Positions 50,963 to 60,641 are shown, numbered from the stretch's first letter. The stretch: 64,000 nt of DNA from Streptomyces hyderabadensis (GCF_020404845.1 NZ_JAIOJZ010000035.1:1-64000), one strand, 5' to 3'. Numbers and translations are program-made. The notes: generated from the letters alone by a model not told the origin.

Positions 50963-52687
50963 GTGGCGCAGGTGCCGCAGAGGTTCTTCGACGCTCTGGC
51001 GGTGCGCACCTGGTGCGGTCTGTCGCTGCGCGCGCTGGGCCGGGCACGCGAGGAGATCGACGCGATCAACGTCTATCCCGTCGCCGACGGCGACACCGGT
51101 ACGAACCTCTACCTGACGGTCGAGTCGGCCGTCGCCGCCGTGGAGGCCGTCTTCGCCGCGCACGAGGTGGCCGAGGGGCCCCGGAACGCGGGCGAGGCAC
51201 CCCGGGACGCCGGCGACGGGCCCTCGCTGGCCGACGCCGTGGGCGCCATGGCGCACGGCGCGCTGATCGGCGCGCGGGGCAACTCCGGCACCATCCTCGC
51301 CCAGCTGCTGCGCGGCATGGCCCAGGTGCTCGCCGCACGGGGTGACTCCGCCCACACCGAGGGCACCGGACTGCGGCTGGCCCTGCGGCACGCGGCCGCG
51401 TCCGCCCGGCAGGCCGTGGCCCACCCGGTCGAGGGCACCGTCCTGACCGTCGCCTCGGCCGCCGCGGACGCGGCCGACGGTGCCGGGGACGACTGTGCCG
51501 AGGTGGCACGCACCGCCTACGAGGGCGCCCGCGCGGCGCTCGCCGCGACCCCGGGCCAGCTGGCCGTCCTGGGGCGCGCCGGAGTCGTCGACGCGGGCGG
51601 GCACGGGCTGGTGACGGTCCTGGCGGCCCTGGTGGAGACGTTCACGGGCCGGGCGCCGGGACCGGTCGCGGTGCCGCACGCGCGCGTGCACCACGGCGGC
51701 GAGGAACCCGGCGAAGTGCCCGCGGCCGGGGGGTGCGCCACGGAGACGGAGGCCGACGAGAACGGTCCCGCCTTCGAGGTGATCTACCTCCTGGAGGCCG
51801 AGGACGCGGCCGTGGCCCGGCTGCGGCAGCGGCTCGACGCCCTCGGGGACTCGCTCGTCGTGGTCGGCGGCGACGGACTGTGGAACGTCCACGTGCACGT
51901 CGACGACGCGGGCGCCGCCGTGGAGGCCGGTGTCGAGGCCGGACGGCCGCACCGGATCCGCATCACCCACTTCGGGCACGGCGACGCGCACACCACCAAG
52001 GCCGAGCGCCCGCCCCGGGAGCGCACCCAGCGCGCCGTGGTGGCCGTCGTACCGGGGGAGGGGCTGGCGGCGCTGTACGCCGAGGCCGGCGCGACCACCC
52101 TGCTCGCGCGCCCCGGGGAGCCGCCCGCGAGCGGCGAGCTGGTCCAGGCCGTCCGGCGGGCGCACGCGCGCGAGGTGGTGCTGCTGCCCAACGACGCCGA
52201 GCTGCGCCACACCGCCGCCGCGGCGGCCGAGCAGGCCCGCACCGAGGGCATCCGGGTCGCCCTCATCCCGACCCGCTCCGCGGTCCAGGGCATCGCCGCG
52301 CTCGCCGTGCACGAGTCCGAGCGCCGCTTCGACGAGGACGTGGTGGCGATGACCTCGGCGGCCGGCGCCACCCGGCACGCGGAGGTCACCGTCGCCGAAC
52401 GCCAGTCCTGGACTACGGCCGGCATCTGCCAGGCCGGTGACGTGCTCGGCCTCATCGACGGCGACGTGGCCGTGATCGGCACCGACGTCGCACAGGTCGC
52501 CGCGACCGTCCTGGACCGCATGCTGTCGGCCGGCGGCGAGCTGGTCACCCTGGTCCTCGGCGACGAGGCGCCCGAGAGCGTCGCCGACCACCTCCGGGCC
52601 CGCGTCCGGGAGGCCTACCTCGCCGTCGACACGGTCGTCTACCGGGGCGGCCGGCAGGGCGCCCTGCTGCTGGTCGGCGTGGAGTAG
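50963..52687 (+). CDS. DAK-domain protein (fatty acid kinase FakA-like)
   Basis: A 574-aa protein with the ATP-binding DAK phosphatase-like L domain at residues 10-210 (INVYPVADGDTGTNLYLTVE; GALIGARGNSGTILAQLLRG), then a DAK1_2-like C-terminal domain (EVIYLLEAEDAAVARLRQRL). This is the layout of FakA, which with a FakB fatty acid-binding protein phosphorylates exogenous fatty acids. The start is GTG 50963 with GGGAGG upstream. It is 61 bases upstream of recG, a common pairing in Gram-positive genomes. Confidence 0.88.
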   Translation: MAQVPQRFFDALAVRTWCGLSLRALGRAREEIDAINVYPVADGDTGTNLYLTVESAVAAVEAVFAAHEVAEGPRNAGEAPRDAGDGPSLADAVGAMAHGALIGARGNSGTILAQLLRGMAQVLAARGDSAHTEGTGLRLALRHAAASARQAVAHPVEGTVLTVASAAADAADGAGDDCAEVARTAYEGARAALAATPGQLAVLGRAGVVDAGGHGLVTVLAALVETFTGRAPGPVAVPHARVHHGGEEPGEVPAAGGCATETEADENGPAFEVIYLLEAEDAAVARLRQRLDALGDSLVVVGGDGLWNVHVHVDDAGAAVEAGVEAGRPHRIRITHFGHGDAHTTKAERPPRERTQRAVVAVVPGEGLAALYAEAGATTLLARPGEPPASGELVQAVRRAHAREVVLLPNDAELRHTAAAAAEQARTEGIRVALIPTRSAVQGIAALAVHESERRFDEDVVAMTSAAGATRHAEVTVAERQSWTTAGICQAGDVLGLIDGDVAVIGTDVAQVAATVLDRMLSAGGELVTLVLGDEAPESVADHLRARVREAYLAVDTVVYRGGRQGALLLVGVE

Positions 52688-52748
52688 GGGGAGCAGCGCG
52701 GGGCCGGTACGGCGTTCCCCCGGGCCGTTGTCAGTGGCGTGGTGTGGA

Positions 52749-54965
52749 ATGGATCTCGTGCCCGCACTGCAAGAACCCCTGAAGAAGGTGCTCGGCCCCG
52801 CCACCGCGAAGGTGATGGCCGAGCACCTCGGCCTGCACACCGTCGGCGACCTCCTCCACCACTACCCCAGGAGATACGAGGAGCGCGGTCAGCTCACCCA
52901 CCTCGCCGACCTGCCCATGGACGAGCACGTCACCGTGGTCGCCCAGGTCGCCGACGCCCGGCTGCACACCTTCGCCTCCTCCAAGGCCCCGCGCGGCAAG
53001 GGACAGCGCCTCGAAGTGACCATCACGGACGGCAGCGGCCGCCTCCAACTGGTCTTCTTCGGCAACGGCGTCCACAAACCCCACAAGGAACTCCTGCCGG
53101 GCACCCGCGCGATGTTCGCCGGCAAGGTCTCCGTCTTCAACCGCCGTCTTCAACTGGCCCATCCGGCATACGAGTTGCTGCGCGGCGACACCGAGGGCGG
53201 GGAAACCGTCGAGTCCTGGGCGGGCGCCCTCATCCCCCTCTACCCGGCCACCGCCAAGCTGGAGTCCTGGAAGCTCGCCAAGGCGATCCAGACGGTGCTG
53301 CCCAGCGCCCAGGAGGCCGTCGACCCGCTCCCCGGCTCCCTGCGCGAGGGCCGGGGCCTGGTCTCCCTGCCCGAAGCCCTCCTCAAGATCCACCGCCCGC
53401 ACACCAAGGCCGACATCGAGGACGCCCGCGCCCGGCTGAAGTGGGACGAGGCCTTCGTCCTCCAGGTCGCCCTCGCCCGCCGCCGCCACGCCGAGACCCA
53501 ACTCCCCGCCGTGCCCAGGAAGCCCGGCCCGGACGGCCTGCTCACCGCCTTCGACGACCGCCTCCCCTTCACCCTCACCGACGGCCAGCAGACGGTCTCC
53601 CGCGAGATCTTCGACGACCTCGCCACCGACCACCCGATGCACCGGCTGCTCCAGGGTGAGGTGGGCAGCGGCAAGACCCTGGTCGCGCTGCGCGCCATGC
53701 TCGCCGTCGTCGACTCCGGCGGGCAGGCCGTGATGCTGGCGCCCACCGAGGTGCTCGCCCAGCAGCACCACCGGTCGGTCGTCGAGATGATGGGCGAGCT
53801 GGCCGAGGGAGGCATGCTGGGCGGCGCCGAGCACGCCACCAAGGTGGTGCTGCTCACCGGCTCCATGGGCGCCGCCGCCCGCCGGCAGGCCCTGCTCGAC
53901 CTGGCCACCGGCGAGGCCGGCATCGTCATCGGCACCCACGCCCTGATCGAGGACAAGGTCCAGTTCCACGACCTTGGCCTGGTCGTCGTCGACGAGCAGC
54001 ACCGCTTCGGCGTGGAGCAGCGCGACGCCCTGCGCGGCAAGGGCAAGCAGCCCCCGCACCTGCTCGTCATGACCGCCACACCCATCCCGCGCACCGTCGC
54101 CATGACCGTCTTCGGCGACCTGGAGACCTCCGTCCTGGACCAGCTCCCGGCCGGCCGTTCCCCGATCGCCAGCCACGTCGTCCCGGCCGCGGACAAGCCG
54201 CACTTCCTCGCCCGGGCCTGGGAGCGGGTTCGCGAGGAGGTCTCGAACGGCCACCAGGCGTACGTCGTGTGCCCGCGCATCGGCGACGAGGACGACGACC
54301 CGAAGAAGAAGGCCGCGCAGCGCACCTCGCCCGAGGACGACGCCGAGAAGCGGCCCCCGCTCGCGGTCCTCGACGTCGCCGAGCAGCTGGCCAAGGGCCC
54401 GTTGCAGGGCCTCAAGGTGGAGGTGCTGCACGGCCGTATGCAGCCCGACGACAAGGACGCGGTCATGCGCCGCTTCGCCGCCGGGGAGACCGACGTCCTG
54501 GTCGCCACCACCGTCATCGAGGTCGGCGTGAACGTCCCCAACGCCACCGCGATGGTGATCATGGACGCCGACCGCTTCGGCGTCTCCCAGCTCCACCAGC
54601 TGCGCGGCCGGGTCGGCCGTGGCTCCGCCCCCGGCCTGTGCCTGCTGGTCAGCGAGATGCCCGAGGCCAGTGCGGCCCGGCAGCGGCTGAACGCCGTCGC
54701 GAGCACCCGCGACGGCTTCGAGCTCTCCCGCATCGACCTCGAACAGCGCCGCGAGGGCGACGTCCTCGGCCAGGCCCAGTCCGGCGCCCGCACCTCGCTG
54801 CGGGTCCTCGCCGTCATCGAGGACGAGGAGATCATCGCCGAGGCGAGACAGGAGGCGGCGGCCGTCGTCGCCGCCGACCCGGAGCTGACCGGCCTGCCGG
54901 GGCTGCGCACCGCCCTGGAGGCACTGCTGGACGAGGAGCGGGAGCAGTACCTGGAGAAGGGCTGA
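52749..54965 (+). CDS. recG: ATP-dependent DNA helicase RecG
   Basis: A 738-aa superfamily 2 helicase that drives branch migration and replication fork reversal. The N-terminal wedge/OB domain includes HYPRRYEERGQLT. Walker A is GEVGSGKTLVALRAM, the DExH box VVDEQHRFGVEQRD, and motif VI-like QLRGRVGRGSAPG is followed by the TRG-region GFELSRIDLEQRREGDVLG. I chose ATG 52749; GTG 52758 is close. An insertion of Lys/Glu-rich residues sits between the two helicase lobes. It precedes rsmD by 53 bases. Confidence 0.95.
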   Translation: MDLVPALQEPLKKVLGPATAKVMAEHLGLHTVGDLLHHYPRRYEERGQLTHLADLPMDEHVTVVAQVADARLHTFASSKAPRGKGQRLEVTITDGSGRLQLVFFGNGVHKPHKELLPGTRAMFAGKVSVFNRRLQLAHPAYELLRGDTEGGETVESWAGALIPLYPATAKLESWKLAKAIQTVLPSAQEAVDPLPGSLREGRGLVSLPEALLKIHRPHTKADIEDARARLKWDEAFVLQVALARRRHAETQLPAVPRKPGPDGLLTAFDDRLPFTLTDGQQTVSREIFDDLATDHPMHRLLQGEVGSGKTLVALRAMLAVVDSGGQAVMLAPTEVLAQQHHRSVVEMMGELAEGGMLGGAEHATKVVLLTGSMGAAARRQALLDLATGEAGIVIGTHALIEDKVQFHDLGLVVVDEQHRFGVEQRDALRGKGKQPPHLLVMTATPIPRTVAMTVFGDLETSVLDQLPAGRSPIASHVVPAADKPHFLARAWERVREEVSNGHQAYVVCPRIGDEDDDPKKKAAQRTSPEDDAEKRPPLAVLDVAEQLAKGPLQGLKVEVLHGRMQPDDKDAVMRRFAAGETDVLVATTVIEVGVNVPNATAMVIMDADRFGVSQLHQLRGRVGRGSAPGLCLLVSEMPEASAARQRLNAVASTRDGFELSRIDLEQRREGDVLGQAQSGARTSLRVLAVIEDEEIIAEARQEAAAVVAADPELTGLPGLRTALEALLDEEREQYLEKG

Positions 54966-55018
54966 GAGACTGGCAGCGGACACCGTCCGTCCACCCGAGC
55001 ACCGACAAGGACCCAGAA

Positions 55019-55606
55019 ATGACCCGCGTGATCGCCGGCAAGGCCGGCGGACGTCGCCTGGCCGTCCCGCCGGGGACCGGTACCCGCCCCACGTCCGACC
55101 GCGCGCGCGAGGGCCTGTTCTCCACCTGGCAGTCCCTGCTCGGCGGCCCGCTGGACGGCGAGCGGGTGCTCGACCTGTACGCCGGTTCCGGCGCCGTCGG
55201 CCTGGAGGCGCTCTCGCGCGGCGCGGGGCACGTGCTGCTCGTCGAGGCCGACGCCCGGGCCGCCCGCACGGTCCGGGAGAACGTCAAGTCCCTCGGCCTG
55301 CCCGGCGCCGAGGTCAGGGCGGGCAAAGCGGAGCAGATCATCCGCACCCCCGCCCCCGGGGACCCGTACGACGTGGTCTTCCTGGACCCGCCGTACGCCG
55401 TCTCGGACGACGATCTTCGGGAGATCCTGCTCACACTCCGCACGGAGGGGTGGCTCGGGACGGAAGCGCTCGTCACCGTGGAGCGCAGCACCAGGGGCGG
55501 CGAATTCCGCTGGCCGCACGGCTTCGAAGCGATCCGGGCCCGTCGCTACGGCGAGGGAACGTTTTGGTACGGTCGCGCCGCCTCTACGTGCGAAGACGCA
55601 CGATGA
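55019..55606 (+). CDS. rsmD: 16S rRNA (guanine966-N2)-methyltransferase
   Basis: A 195-aa SAM-dependent methyltransferase that modifies G966 of 16S rRNA in the small subunit. VIAGKAGGRRLAVPPG and RPTSDRAREGLFS are N-terminal signatures, VLDLYAGSGAVGLEALSRGA binds SAM and VFLDPPYA is the catalytic motif for N-methylation. The ATG at 55019 has AAGGA nine bases upstream. It lies directly ahead of coaD, the usual rsmD-coaD pair. Confidence 0.95.
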   Translation: MTRVIAGKAGGRRLAVPPGTGTRPTSDRAREGLFSTWQSLLGGPLDGERVLDLYAGSGAVGLEALSRGAGHVLLVEADARAARTVRENVKSLGLPGAEVRAGKAEQIIRTPAPGDPYDVVFLDPPYAVSDDDLREILLTLRTEGWLGTEALVTVERSTRGGEFRWPHGFEAIRARRYGEGTFWYGRAASTCEDAR

Positions 55607-55632
55607 CCGGACCGGAGAGCGAGGGAACTCAA

Positions 55633-56112
55633 GTGCGCCGCGCCGTCTGTCCCGGGTCGTTCGACCCGATCACCAACGGACATCTCGACATCATCGCCCG
55701 TGCCTCCAGCCTCTACGACGAGGTCTACGTCGCGGTGATGATCAACCAGGCCAAGAAGGGCCTGTTCGAGATCGAGGAGCGGATCGACCTCATCCGCCAG
55801 GTCACCGCCGAGTACGGGAACGTCCGCGTCGAGTCCTTCCACGGCCTGCTCGTCGACTTCTGCAAGCAGCGCGAGATCCCCGCCATCGTCAAGGGCCTGC
55901 GCGCGGTCAGCGACTTCGACTACGAGCTGCAGATGGCCCAGATGAACAACGGCCTCTCCGGCGTGGAGACCCTCTTCATCCCCACCAACCCCACCTACAG
56001 CTTCCTGTCGTCCTCCCTGGTCAAGGAGGTCGCGACCTGGGGCGGCGACGTCTCCCACCTGGTGCCGCCGCTGGTCCTGGAAGCCCTCACGGAACGCCTG
56101 CGCAACCGCTGA
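55633..56112 (+). CDS. coaD: Phosphopantetheine adenylyltransferase
   Basis: A 159-aa nucleotidyltransferase for the penultimate step of coenzyme A synthesis. CPGSFDPITNGHLDIIARAS contains the TxGH ATP site and YSFLSSSLVKEVATWGGDVS is the C-terminal signature (ISSTxxR-like). I chose GTG 55633, with GAGGGA eight bases upstream and family-standard length. ATG 55603 overlaps the rsmD stop as ATGA and would add ten residues. Confidence 0.94.
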   Translation: MRRAVCPGSFDPITNGHLDIIARASSLYDEVYVAVMINQAKKGLFEIEERIDLIRQVTAEYGNVRVESFHGLLVDFCKQREIPAIVKGLRAVSDFDYELQMAQMNNGLSGVETLFIPTNPTYSFLSSSLVKEVATWGGDVSHLVPPLVLEALTERLRNR

Positions 56113-56244
56113 CCGCCCCGTCGTCCAGCCGGTGCCGCACCCCCGGAGCCTGACAATCCGTCACCCGGTGTCCCCCGGACGCCCCAGGGCCGTACAGTCG
56201 TCCCGTCCGTCTCCATCACAGCTGTAGAGAGTGGCGAGCACACG

Positions 56245-57372
56245 GTGGACGTGCAGAACAAGCTCGACGAGATCACCGCGATGGTCTCCGGCGCCCGCGC
56301 CATGCCCATGTCGGCCTCGTGCGTGGTCAACCGCGCCGAACTGCTCGCGATGCTGGAAGAGCTGCGCGCCGAGCTGCCCGGTTCCCTCGCCCAGGCGCAG
56401 GAGCTGATCGGCGACCGGGAGCAGATGGTGGCGCAGGCCCGCCAGGAGGCCGACCGGATCATCGAGAGCGCGCACGCCGAACGCGGCTCCCTGATCGCCG
56501 ACACCGAGGTCGCCCGCCGCTCCCAGGCCGAGGCCGACCGGATCCTCGCCGAGGCCCGCCAGGAGGCCGAGGAGGTCCGCGCCGAGGCCGACGACTACGT
56601 CGACTCCAAGCTCGCCAACTTCGAGGTCGTGCTCACCAAGACCCTCGGCTCCGTCGGCCGCGGCCGCGAGAAGCTCCTGGGCACCGGACCCGGCCTCGAC
56701 GAGAACGGCTACGAGGACGAGGACGCCCCCGAGCGCAGCCACGACCCCGAGACCCTGCGCCGCGACGCCGACGCCTACGTCGACACCAAGCTCGGCGCCT
56801 TCGAGGCCGTGCTGGCCAAGACCCTGGAAGCGGTCGGCAAGGGCCGCCAGAAGCTGCACGGCCGGATCGCCACCGACGACCTCGGCGTCCTCGCCGACGA
56901 CATGACCACCGTCCAGCACTCCAGCGACGCCGACTACCTCGCCGACCTCGCGGGCCTCTCCGACGCCGCCCCCGCCCCCGCCGCCGAGCAGCCCAGGCAG
57001 CCCCAGTACGGCGAGCCGGAGCCCGTGGCGGCCCAGGCGCCCCCGGCCGTGCCCGAGATGCCGGCCCAGGAACCGGCGTACGGCTACGCCCAGCAGCAGC
57101 CCGACCCGTACGCGGCCTACCAGCAGACCTACGGCGGCGGCCAGGACCCGTACGGCTACCAGCAGCAGGGCGCCGACCCGTACGCCTACCCGTACGACGG
57201 CGGGCAGCAGGGCTACGACGGGCAGCAGGGCTACGCCCAGCCCCAGGTCCCGCAGCAGCCCCCGCACGCACCGCAGGTCCAGCCGCAGGCGCTCGACGAG
57301 ACCAGCCTCTTCGACACCAGCATGATCAGCGCCGAGCAGCTGAGGGCGTACGAACAAGGCCGCGGCCTCTAG
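56245..57372 (+). CDS. DivIVA-like coiled-coil protein
   Basis: A 375-aa protein. Residues 40-120 are strongly coiled-coil (AQARQEADRIIESAHAER, then AEARQEAEEVRAEADD), resembling DivIVA and polar scaffold proteins. A 30-residue block is duplicated: DDYVDSKLANFEVVLTKTLG and DAYVDTKLGAFEAVLAKTLE. Residues 250-350 are Gln/Tyr/Pro-rich disorder, and the tail ends SAEQLRAYEQGRGL. The start is GTG 56245. It lies between coaD and yceD; a TACAGT at 56193 may be its -10. A role in cell wall growth or division is likely but unproven. Confidence 0.82.
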   Translation: MDVQNKLDEITAMVSGARAMPMSASCVVNRAELLAMLEELRAELPGSLAQAQELIGDREQMVAQARQEADRIIESAHAERGSLIADTEVARRSQAEADRILAEARQEAEEVRAEADDYVDSKLANFEVVLTKTLGSVGRGREKLLGTGPGLDENGYEDEDAPERSHDPETLRRDADAYVDTKLGAFEAVLAKTLEAVGKGRQKLHGRIATDDLGVLADDMTTVQHSSDADYLADLAGLSDAAPAPAAEQPRQPQYGEPEPVAAQAPPAVPEMPAQEPAYGYAQQQPDPYAAYQQTYGGGQDPYGYQQQGADPYAYPYDGGQQGYDGQQGYAQPQVPQQPPHAPQVQPQALDETSLFDTSMISAEQLRAYEQGRGL

Positions 57373-57526
57373 GCGGGGCCCCGGGGGCGAGGGCGTCCCG
57401 GCCCGGATTGGGCCGAGAGCGAATGGTCCAGTATCCTGGCTCTTCGGTCGCGCGTACGTCCGCGATCGCCGCTGCCCGGGAACACCGAAGGGCAGCGCCC
57501 CCACCTCACGAAGACCGAAAGCAGGA

Positions 57527-58180
57527 ATGGTTCTGAACGCGCGCCTCGACCACCGCGACCCCCTCGTGTTCGACACGCACGAGCTGGGACGGCGGCCCGG
57601 TGCGCTCCAGCGCCTGACCCGCACGGTCGACGCTCCCCGGGACTTCGGTCTCCAGGGGGTCATCGGAGTGCCGGAAGGCGCCCCGGTGGAGCTGGATCTC
57701 CGGCTCGAGTCGGTCATGGAAGGGGTGCTCGTCACGGGCACCGCCCGTGCCAGGGCCGAGGGGGAGTGCGTAAGGTGTCTGGAGCCGGTCGAGCAGCAGC
57801 TCGAAGCGGACTTCCAGGAGCTGTTCTCGTACCCTGACGCCGACGACCGTGGCCGCCCCGTGGCGGAACCGGGCGACGACGCCGAGGACGACGAGGACCG
57901 GCTCTTCGTCGAGGACGGACTGATCGGCCTCGAACCCGTGCTGCGCGACGCGGTGGTGCTCGCACTGCCGATGCAGCCGGTGTGCCGGGAGGACTGCCAG
58001 GGTCTGTGCTCCGAGTGCGGAGCCCGCCTGTCGGACGACCCGGACCACCACCACGACGCCGTCGACATCCGTTGGGCGGCATTGCAGGGACTCGCCGGTT
58101 CACTCGGAGACGGCGAGAAGGACGAGATGAGCGGCGACGGGCCAGAATCCGCGGACGCCGCCGAGAAGCAGGAGAAGTAG
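57527..58180 (+). CDS. yceD: YceD/DUF177 family protein
   Basis: A 217-aa YceD-family protein. This family is linked to 23S rRNA metabolism and nearly always precedes rpmF. CVRCLEPVEQQLEADFQELF in the middle and CREDCQGLCSECGARL near the C-terminus provide Cys pairs for metal binding. An acidic Asp/Glu stretch and an acidic Ala/Glu/Lys tail follow. The ATG 57527 has AGCAGGA immediately upstream, an unusually close spacing. Two bases separate its stop from the rpmF GTG. Confidence 0.92.
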   Translation: MVLNARLDHRDPLVFDTHELGRRPGALQRLTRTVDAPRDFGLQGVIGVPEGAPVELDLRLESVMEGVLVTGTARARAEGECVRCLEPVEQQLEADFQELFSYPDADDRGRPVAEPGDDAEDDEDRLFVEDGLIGLEPVLRDAVVLALPMQPVCREDCQGLCSECGARLSDDPDHHHDAVDIRWAALQGLAGSLGDGEKDEMSGDGPESADAAEKQEK

Positions 58181-58182
58181 CC

Positions 58183-58356
58183 GTGGCTGTTCCGAAGCGG
58201 AAGATGTCGCGCAGCAACACGCGCCACCGCCGGTCGCAGTGGAAGGCTGCGGTCCCCACCCTGGTTGCGTGCGAGCGCTGCCACGAGCCCAAGCAGCAGC
58301 ACATCGCGTGCCCGTCTTGCGGCACTTACAACAAGCGCCAGGTCCTCGAGGTCTGA
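58183..58356 (+). CDS. rpmF: 50S ribosomal protein L32
   Basis: A 57-aa ribosomal protein. AVPKRKMSRSNTRHRRSQWK is the canonical N-terminus, and CERCHEPKQQHIACPSCG holds the two zinc-binding CxxC pairs. It starts at GTG 58183 with AGGAGAAG upstream. It belongs to a tight yceD-rpmF-rnc-mutM run. Confidence 0.97.
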   Translation: MAVPKRKMSRSNTRHRRSQWKAAVPTLVACERCHEPKQQHIACPSCGTYNKRQVLEV

Positions 58357-58363
58357 GCGGCTG

Positions 58364-59203
58364 GTGAGAGGCACTGTGTCCACTACCAAGAAGGTGGCAG
58401 AGTCCGAAGCCACCAGTCCCCGCCGCCGCGGGGGTGCTCCGGCGGACACCCAGGCCTCGTCCCACACGCTTCTGGAAGGGCGGCTCGGCTATCAGCTCGA
58501 GTCCGCCCTTCTGGTGCGTGCACTGACCCACCGTTCCTACGCGTACGAGAACGGCGGTCTGCCGACGAACGAGCGGCTGGAGTTCCTCGGTGACTCCGTC
58601 CTCGGCCTCGTCGTCACGGACACGCTGTACCGCACCCACCCCGACCTGCCCGAGGGCCAGCTGGCCAAGCTGCGGGCCGCGGTGGTCAACTCGCGTGCGC
58701 TGGCGGAGGTGGGCCGCGGGCTCGAACTCGGCTCCTTCATCCGGCTCGGCCGCGGTGAAGAGGGCACGGGCGGCCGGGACAAGGCGTCCATCCTCGCCGA
58801 CACCCTCGAAGCGGTGATCGGCGCGGTCTATCTCGACCAGGGCCTCGACGCGGCCTCCGAACTGGTGCACCGCCTGTTCGACCCGCTGATCGAGAAGTCC
58901 TCCAACCTCGGCGCCGGCCTGGACTGGAAGACCAGCCTCCAGGAACTCACCGCGACCGAAGGGCTCGGCGTTCCCGAGTACCTGGTCACGGAGACCGGCC
59001 CCGACCACGAGAAGACCTTCACTGCTGCCGCCCGCGTCGGAGGCGTCTCGTACGGCACCGGCACCGGCCGCAGCAAGAAGGAGGCGGAGCAGCAGGCCGC
59101 GGAATCCGCGTGGCGGTCCATCCGGGCCGCGGCGGACGAGCGCGCCAAGGCGACGGCCAACGCCGTCGACGCGGACCCCGACGAGGCGTCCGCCTCCGCC
59201 TGA
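58364..59203 (+). CDS. rnc: Ribonuclease III (AbsB)
   Basis: A 279-aa double-strand-specific endoribonuclease for rRNA and mRNA processing. In S. coelicolor the orthologue is AbsB, a global regulator of antibiotic synthesis. NERLEFLGDSVLG is the catalytic signature, DTLEAVIGAVYLDQGLD the second active-site helix, and the C-terminal dsRNA-binding domain spans WKTSLQELTA to KEAEQQAAESAW. A 40-residue basic N-terminal extension is present. GTG 58364 matches the published AbsB N-terminus (MRGTVS); GTG 58376 is possible. It follows rpmF by seven bases. Confidence 0.95.
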   Translation: MRGTVSTTKKVAESEATSPRRRGGAPADTQASSHTLLEGRLGYQLESALLVRALTHRSYAYENGGLPTNERLEFLGDSVLGLVVTDTLYRTHPDLPEGQLAKLRAAVVNSRALAEVGRGLELGSFIRLGRGEEGTGGRDKASILADTLEAVIGAVYLDQGLDAASELVHRLFDPLIEKSSNLGAGLDWKTSLQELTATEGLGVPEYLVTETGPDHEKTFTAAARVGGVSYGTGTGRSKKEAEQQAAESAWRSIRAAADERAKATANAVDADPDEASASA

Positions 59204-59291
59204 CCACCCACCGCACGATCCGCACGCCCGCCCCGCCCCGGGGCGGGCGTCGTCGCCCGTCCACGCCCGGCCCACCCCGGAGGGGAACGCC

Positions 59292-60152
59292 ATGCCCGAG
59301 TTGCCCGAGGTGGAGGTCGTACGGCGCGGACTCGCGCGCTGGGTCGCCCACCGGACCGTCGCCGACGCCGAGGTGCTGCACCCGCGCGCGGTCCGCCGGC
59401 ACCTCGCCGGACCCGACGACTTCGCCCACCGCCTGGGCGGCCACCGCATCGGCACCCCCAGCCGCCGCGGCAAGTACCTGTGGCTGCCCCTGGAGGACAC
59501 CGACCAGGCGGTCCTCGCCCACCTCGGCATGAGCGGCCAGCTCCTGGTCCAGCCGCACGAGGTCCCCGCCGAGAAGCACCTGCGCATCCGGGTCCGCTTC
59601 GCCGACGACCTCGGCACCGAACTCCGCTTCGTCGACCAGCGCACCTTCGGCGGCCTCTCCCTGCACGAGACGTCCGCCGACGGACTGCCCGACGTCATCG
59701 CGCACATCGCCCGCGACCCGCTGGACCCCCTCTTCGACGACGAGGCGTTCCACCGCGCCCTGCGCCGCAAGCGCACCACCATCAAACGGGCCCTGCTCGA
59801 CCAGTCCCTGATCAGCGGCGTCGGCAACATCTACGCCGACGAGGCCCTGTGGCGCGCCCGCCTGCACTACGAACGCCCCACGGCGACCCTCACCCGCCCC
59901 CGCACCACCGAACTCCTCGGCCACGTCAGGGACGTCATGAACGCGGCCCTCGCCGTGGGCGGCACCAGCTTCGACAGCCTGTACGTCAACATCAACGGCG
60001 AGTCCGGCTACTTCGAACGCTCCCTCGACGCGTACGGCCGAGAGGGCCTGCCCTGCCGCCGCTGCGCCACCCCGATGCGCCGCCGGCCGTGGATGAACCG
60101 GTCCAGCTACTACTGCCCGAAGTGCCAGCGGGCGCCGAGGGTCACGCCGTAG
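59292..60152 (+). CDS. mutM: Formamidopyrimidine-DNA glycosylase
   Basis: A 286-aa Fpg/MutM DNA repair enzyme that removes oxidised purines. PELPEVEVVRRGL supplies the catalytic Pro1 and Glu2, LISGVGNIYADEALW is the helix-two-turn-helix, and the C-terminal zinc finger is CRRCATPM then YYCPKCQ. The start ATG is fixed by the Pro1 mechanism, with GGAGGGGAACG upstream. It overlaps the convergent HxlR gene by 11 bases. Confidence 0.96.
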   Translation: MPELPEVEVVRRGLARWVAHRTVADAEVLHPRAVRRHLAGPDDFAHRLGGHRIGTPSRRGKYLWLPLEDTDQAVLAHLGMSGQLLVQPHEVPAEKHLRIRVRFADDLGTELRFVDQRTFGGLSLHETSADGLPDVIAHIARDPLDPLFDDEAFHRALRRKRTTIKRALLDQSLISGVGNIYADEALWRARLHYERPTATLTRPRTTELLGHVRDVMNAALAVGGTSFDSLYVNINGESGYFERSLDAYGREGLPCRRCATPMRRRPWMNRSSYYCPKCQRAPRVTP

Positions 60153-60546
60153 GCATCCGCTGTGCGTCGTACCGCTCCCGCGACGCCAGCACCTCGTCCA
60201 TCCGCCCCTCCAGGCACTGGATGAGCGCCTTCAGCCGCCCGGCCACCTCACGGCCCAGCGCGGTCAGCTCGTAGTCCACGCGCGGCGGGTTGGTCGGCTG
60301 GGCCTCGCGGTGCACCAGCCCGTCGCGCTCCAGCGCGTGCAGGGTCTGGGCCAGCATCTTCTCGCTGACGCCGTCCACCCGGCGGCGCAGCTCGTTGAAC
60401 CGGAAGGAGCCCTCGTACAGCGCGCCGAGCGTCAGCGCGCCCCAGCGCCCGGTGACGTGCTCCAGGGTGCCGCGCGAGGGACAGGCCCGCGAGAACACGT
60501 CGTACGGCAGCTCCTGCTCCGCCGTGCGCTCCTGCGTGGTCGACAT
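60142..60546 (-). CDS. HxlR-family transcriptional regulator
   Basis: A 134-aa winged-helix regulator of the HxlR/MarR-like group. CPSRGTLEHVTGRWGALTLG is the typical opening (a Cys near the start, followed by a GRW motif), and FNELRRRVDGVSEKMLAQTL is the recognition helix. The conserved Cys is the redox or electrophile sensor in several homologues. I chose ATG 60546; a longer form from 60666 adds an unlikely Pro/Gly leader. It is convergent with mutM. Its target is not evident. Confidence 0.9.
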   Translation of the reverse strand: MSTTQERTAEQELPYDVFSRACPSRGTLEHVTGRWGALTLGALYEGSFRFNELRRRVDGVSEKMLAQTLHALERDGLVHREAQPTNPPRVDYELTALGREVAGRLKALIQCLEGRMDEVLASRERYDAQRMPTA

Positions 60547-60641
60547 GCGTCCAGCGTACGTGAGCACAGCGCCACCCCGCAGACCGCGCTGACCGGGGGA
60601 CAGCGCCGGGACCCGCGCCGGGGCGGCAGGGTCCGGGATGG

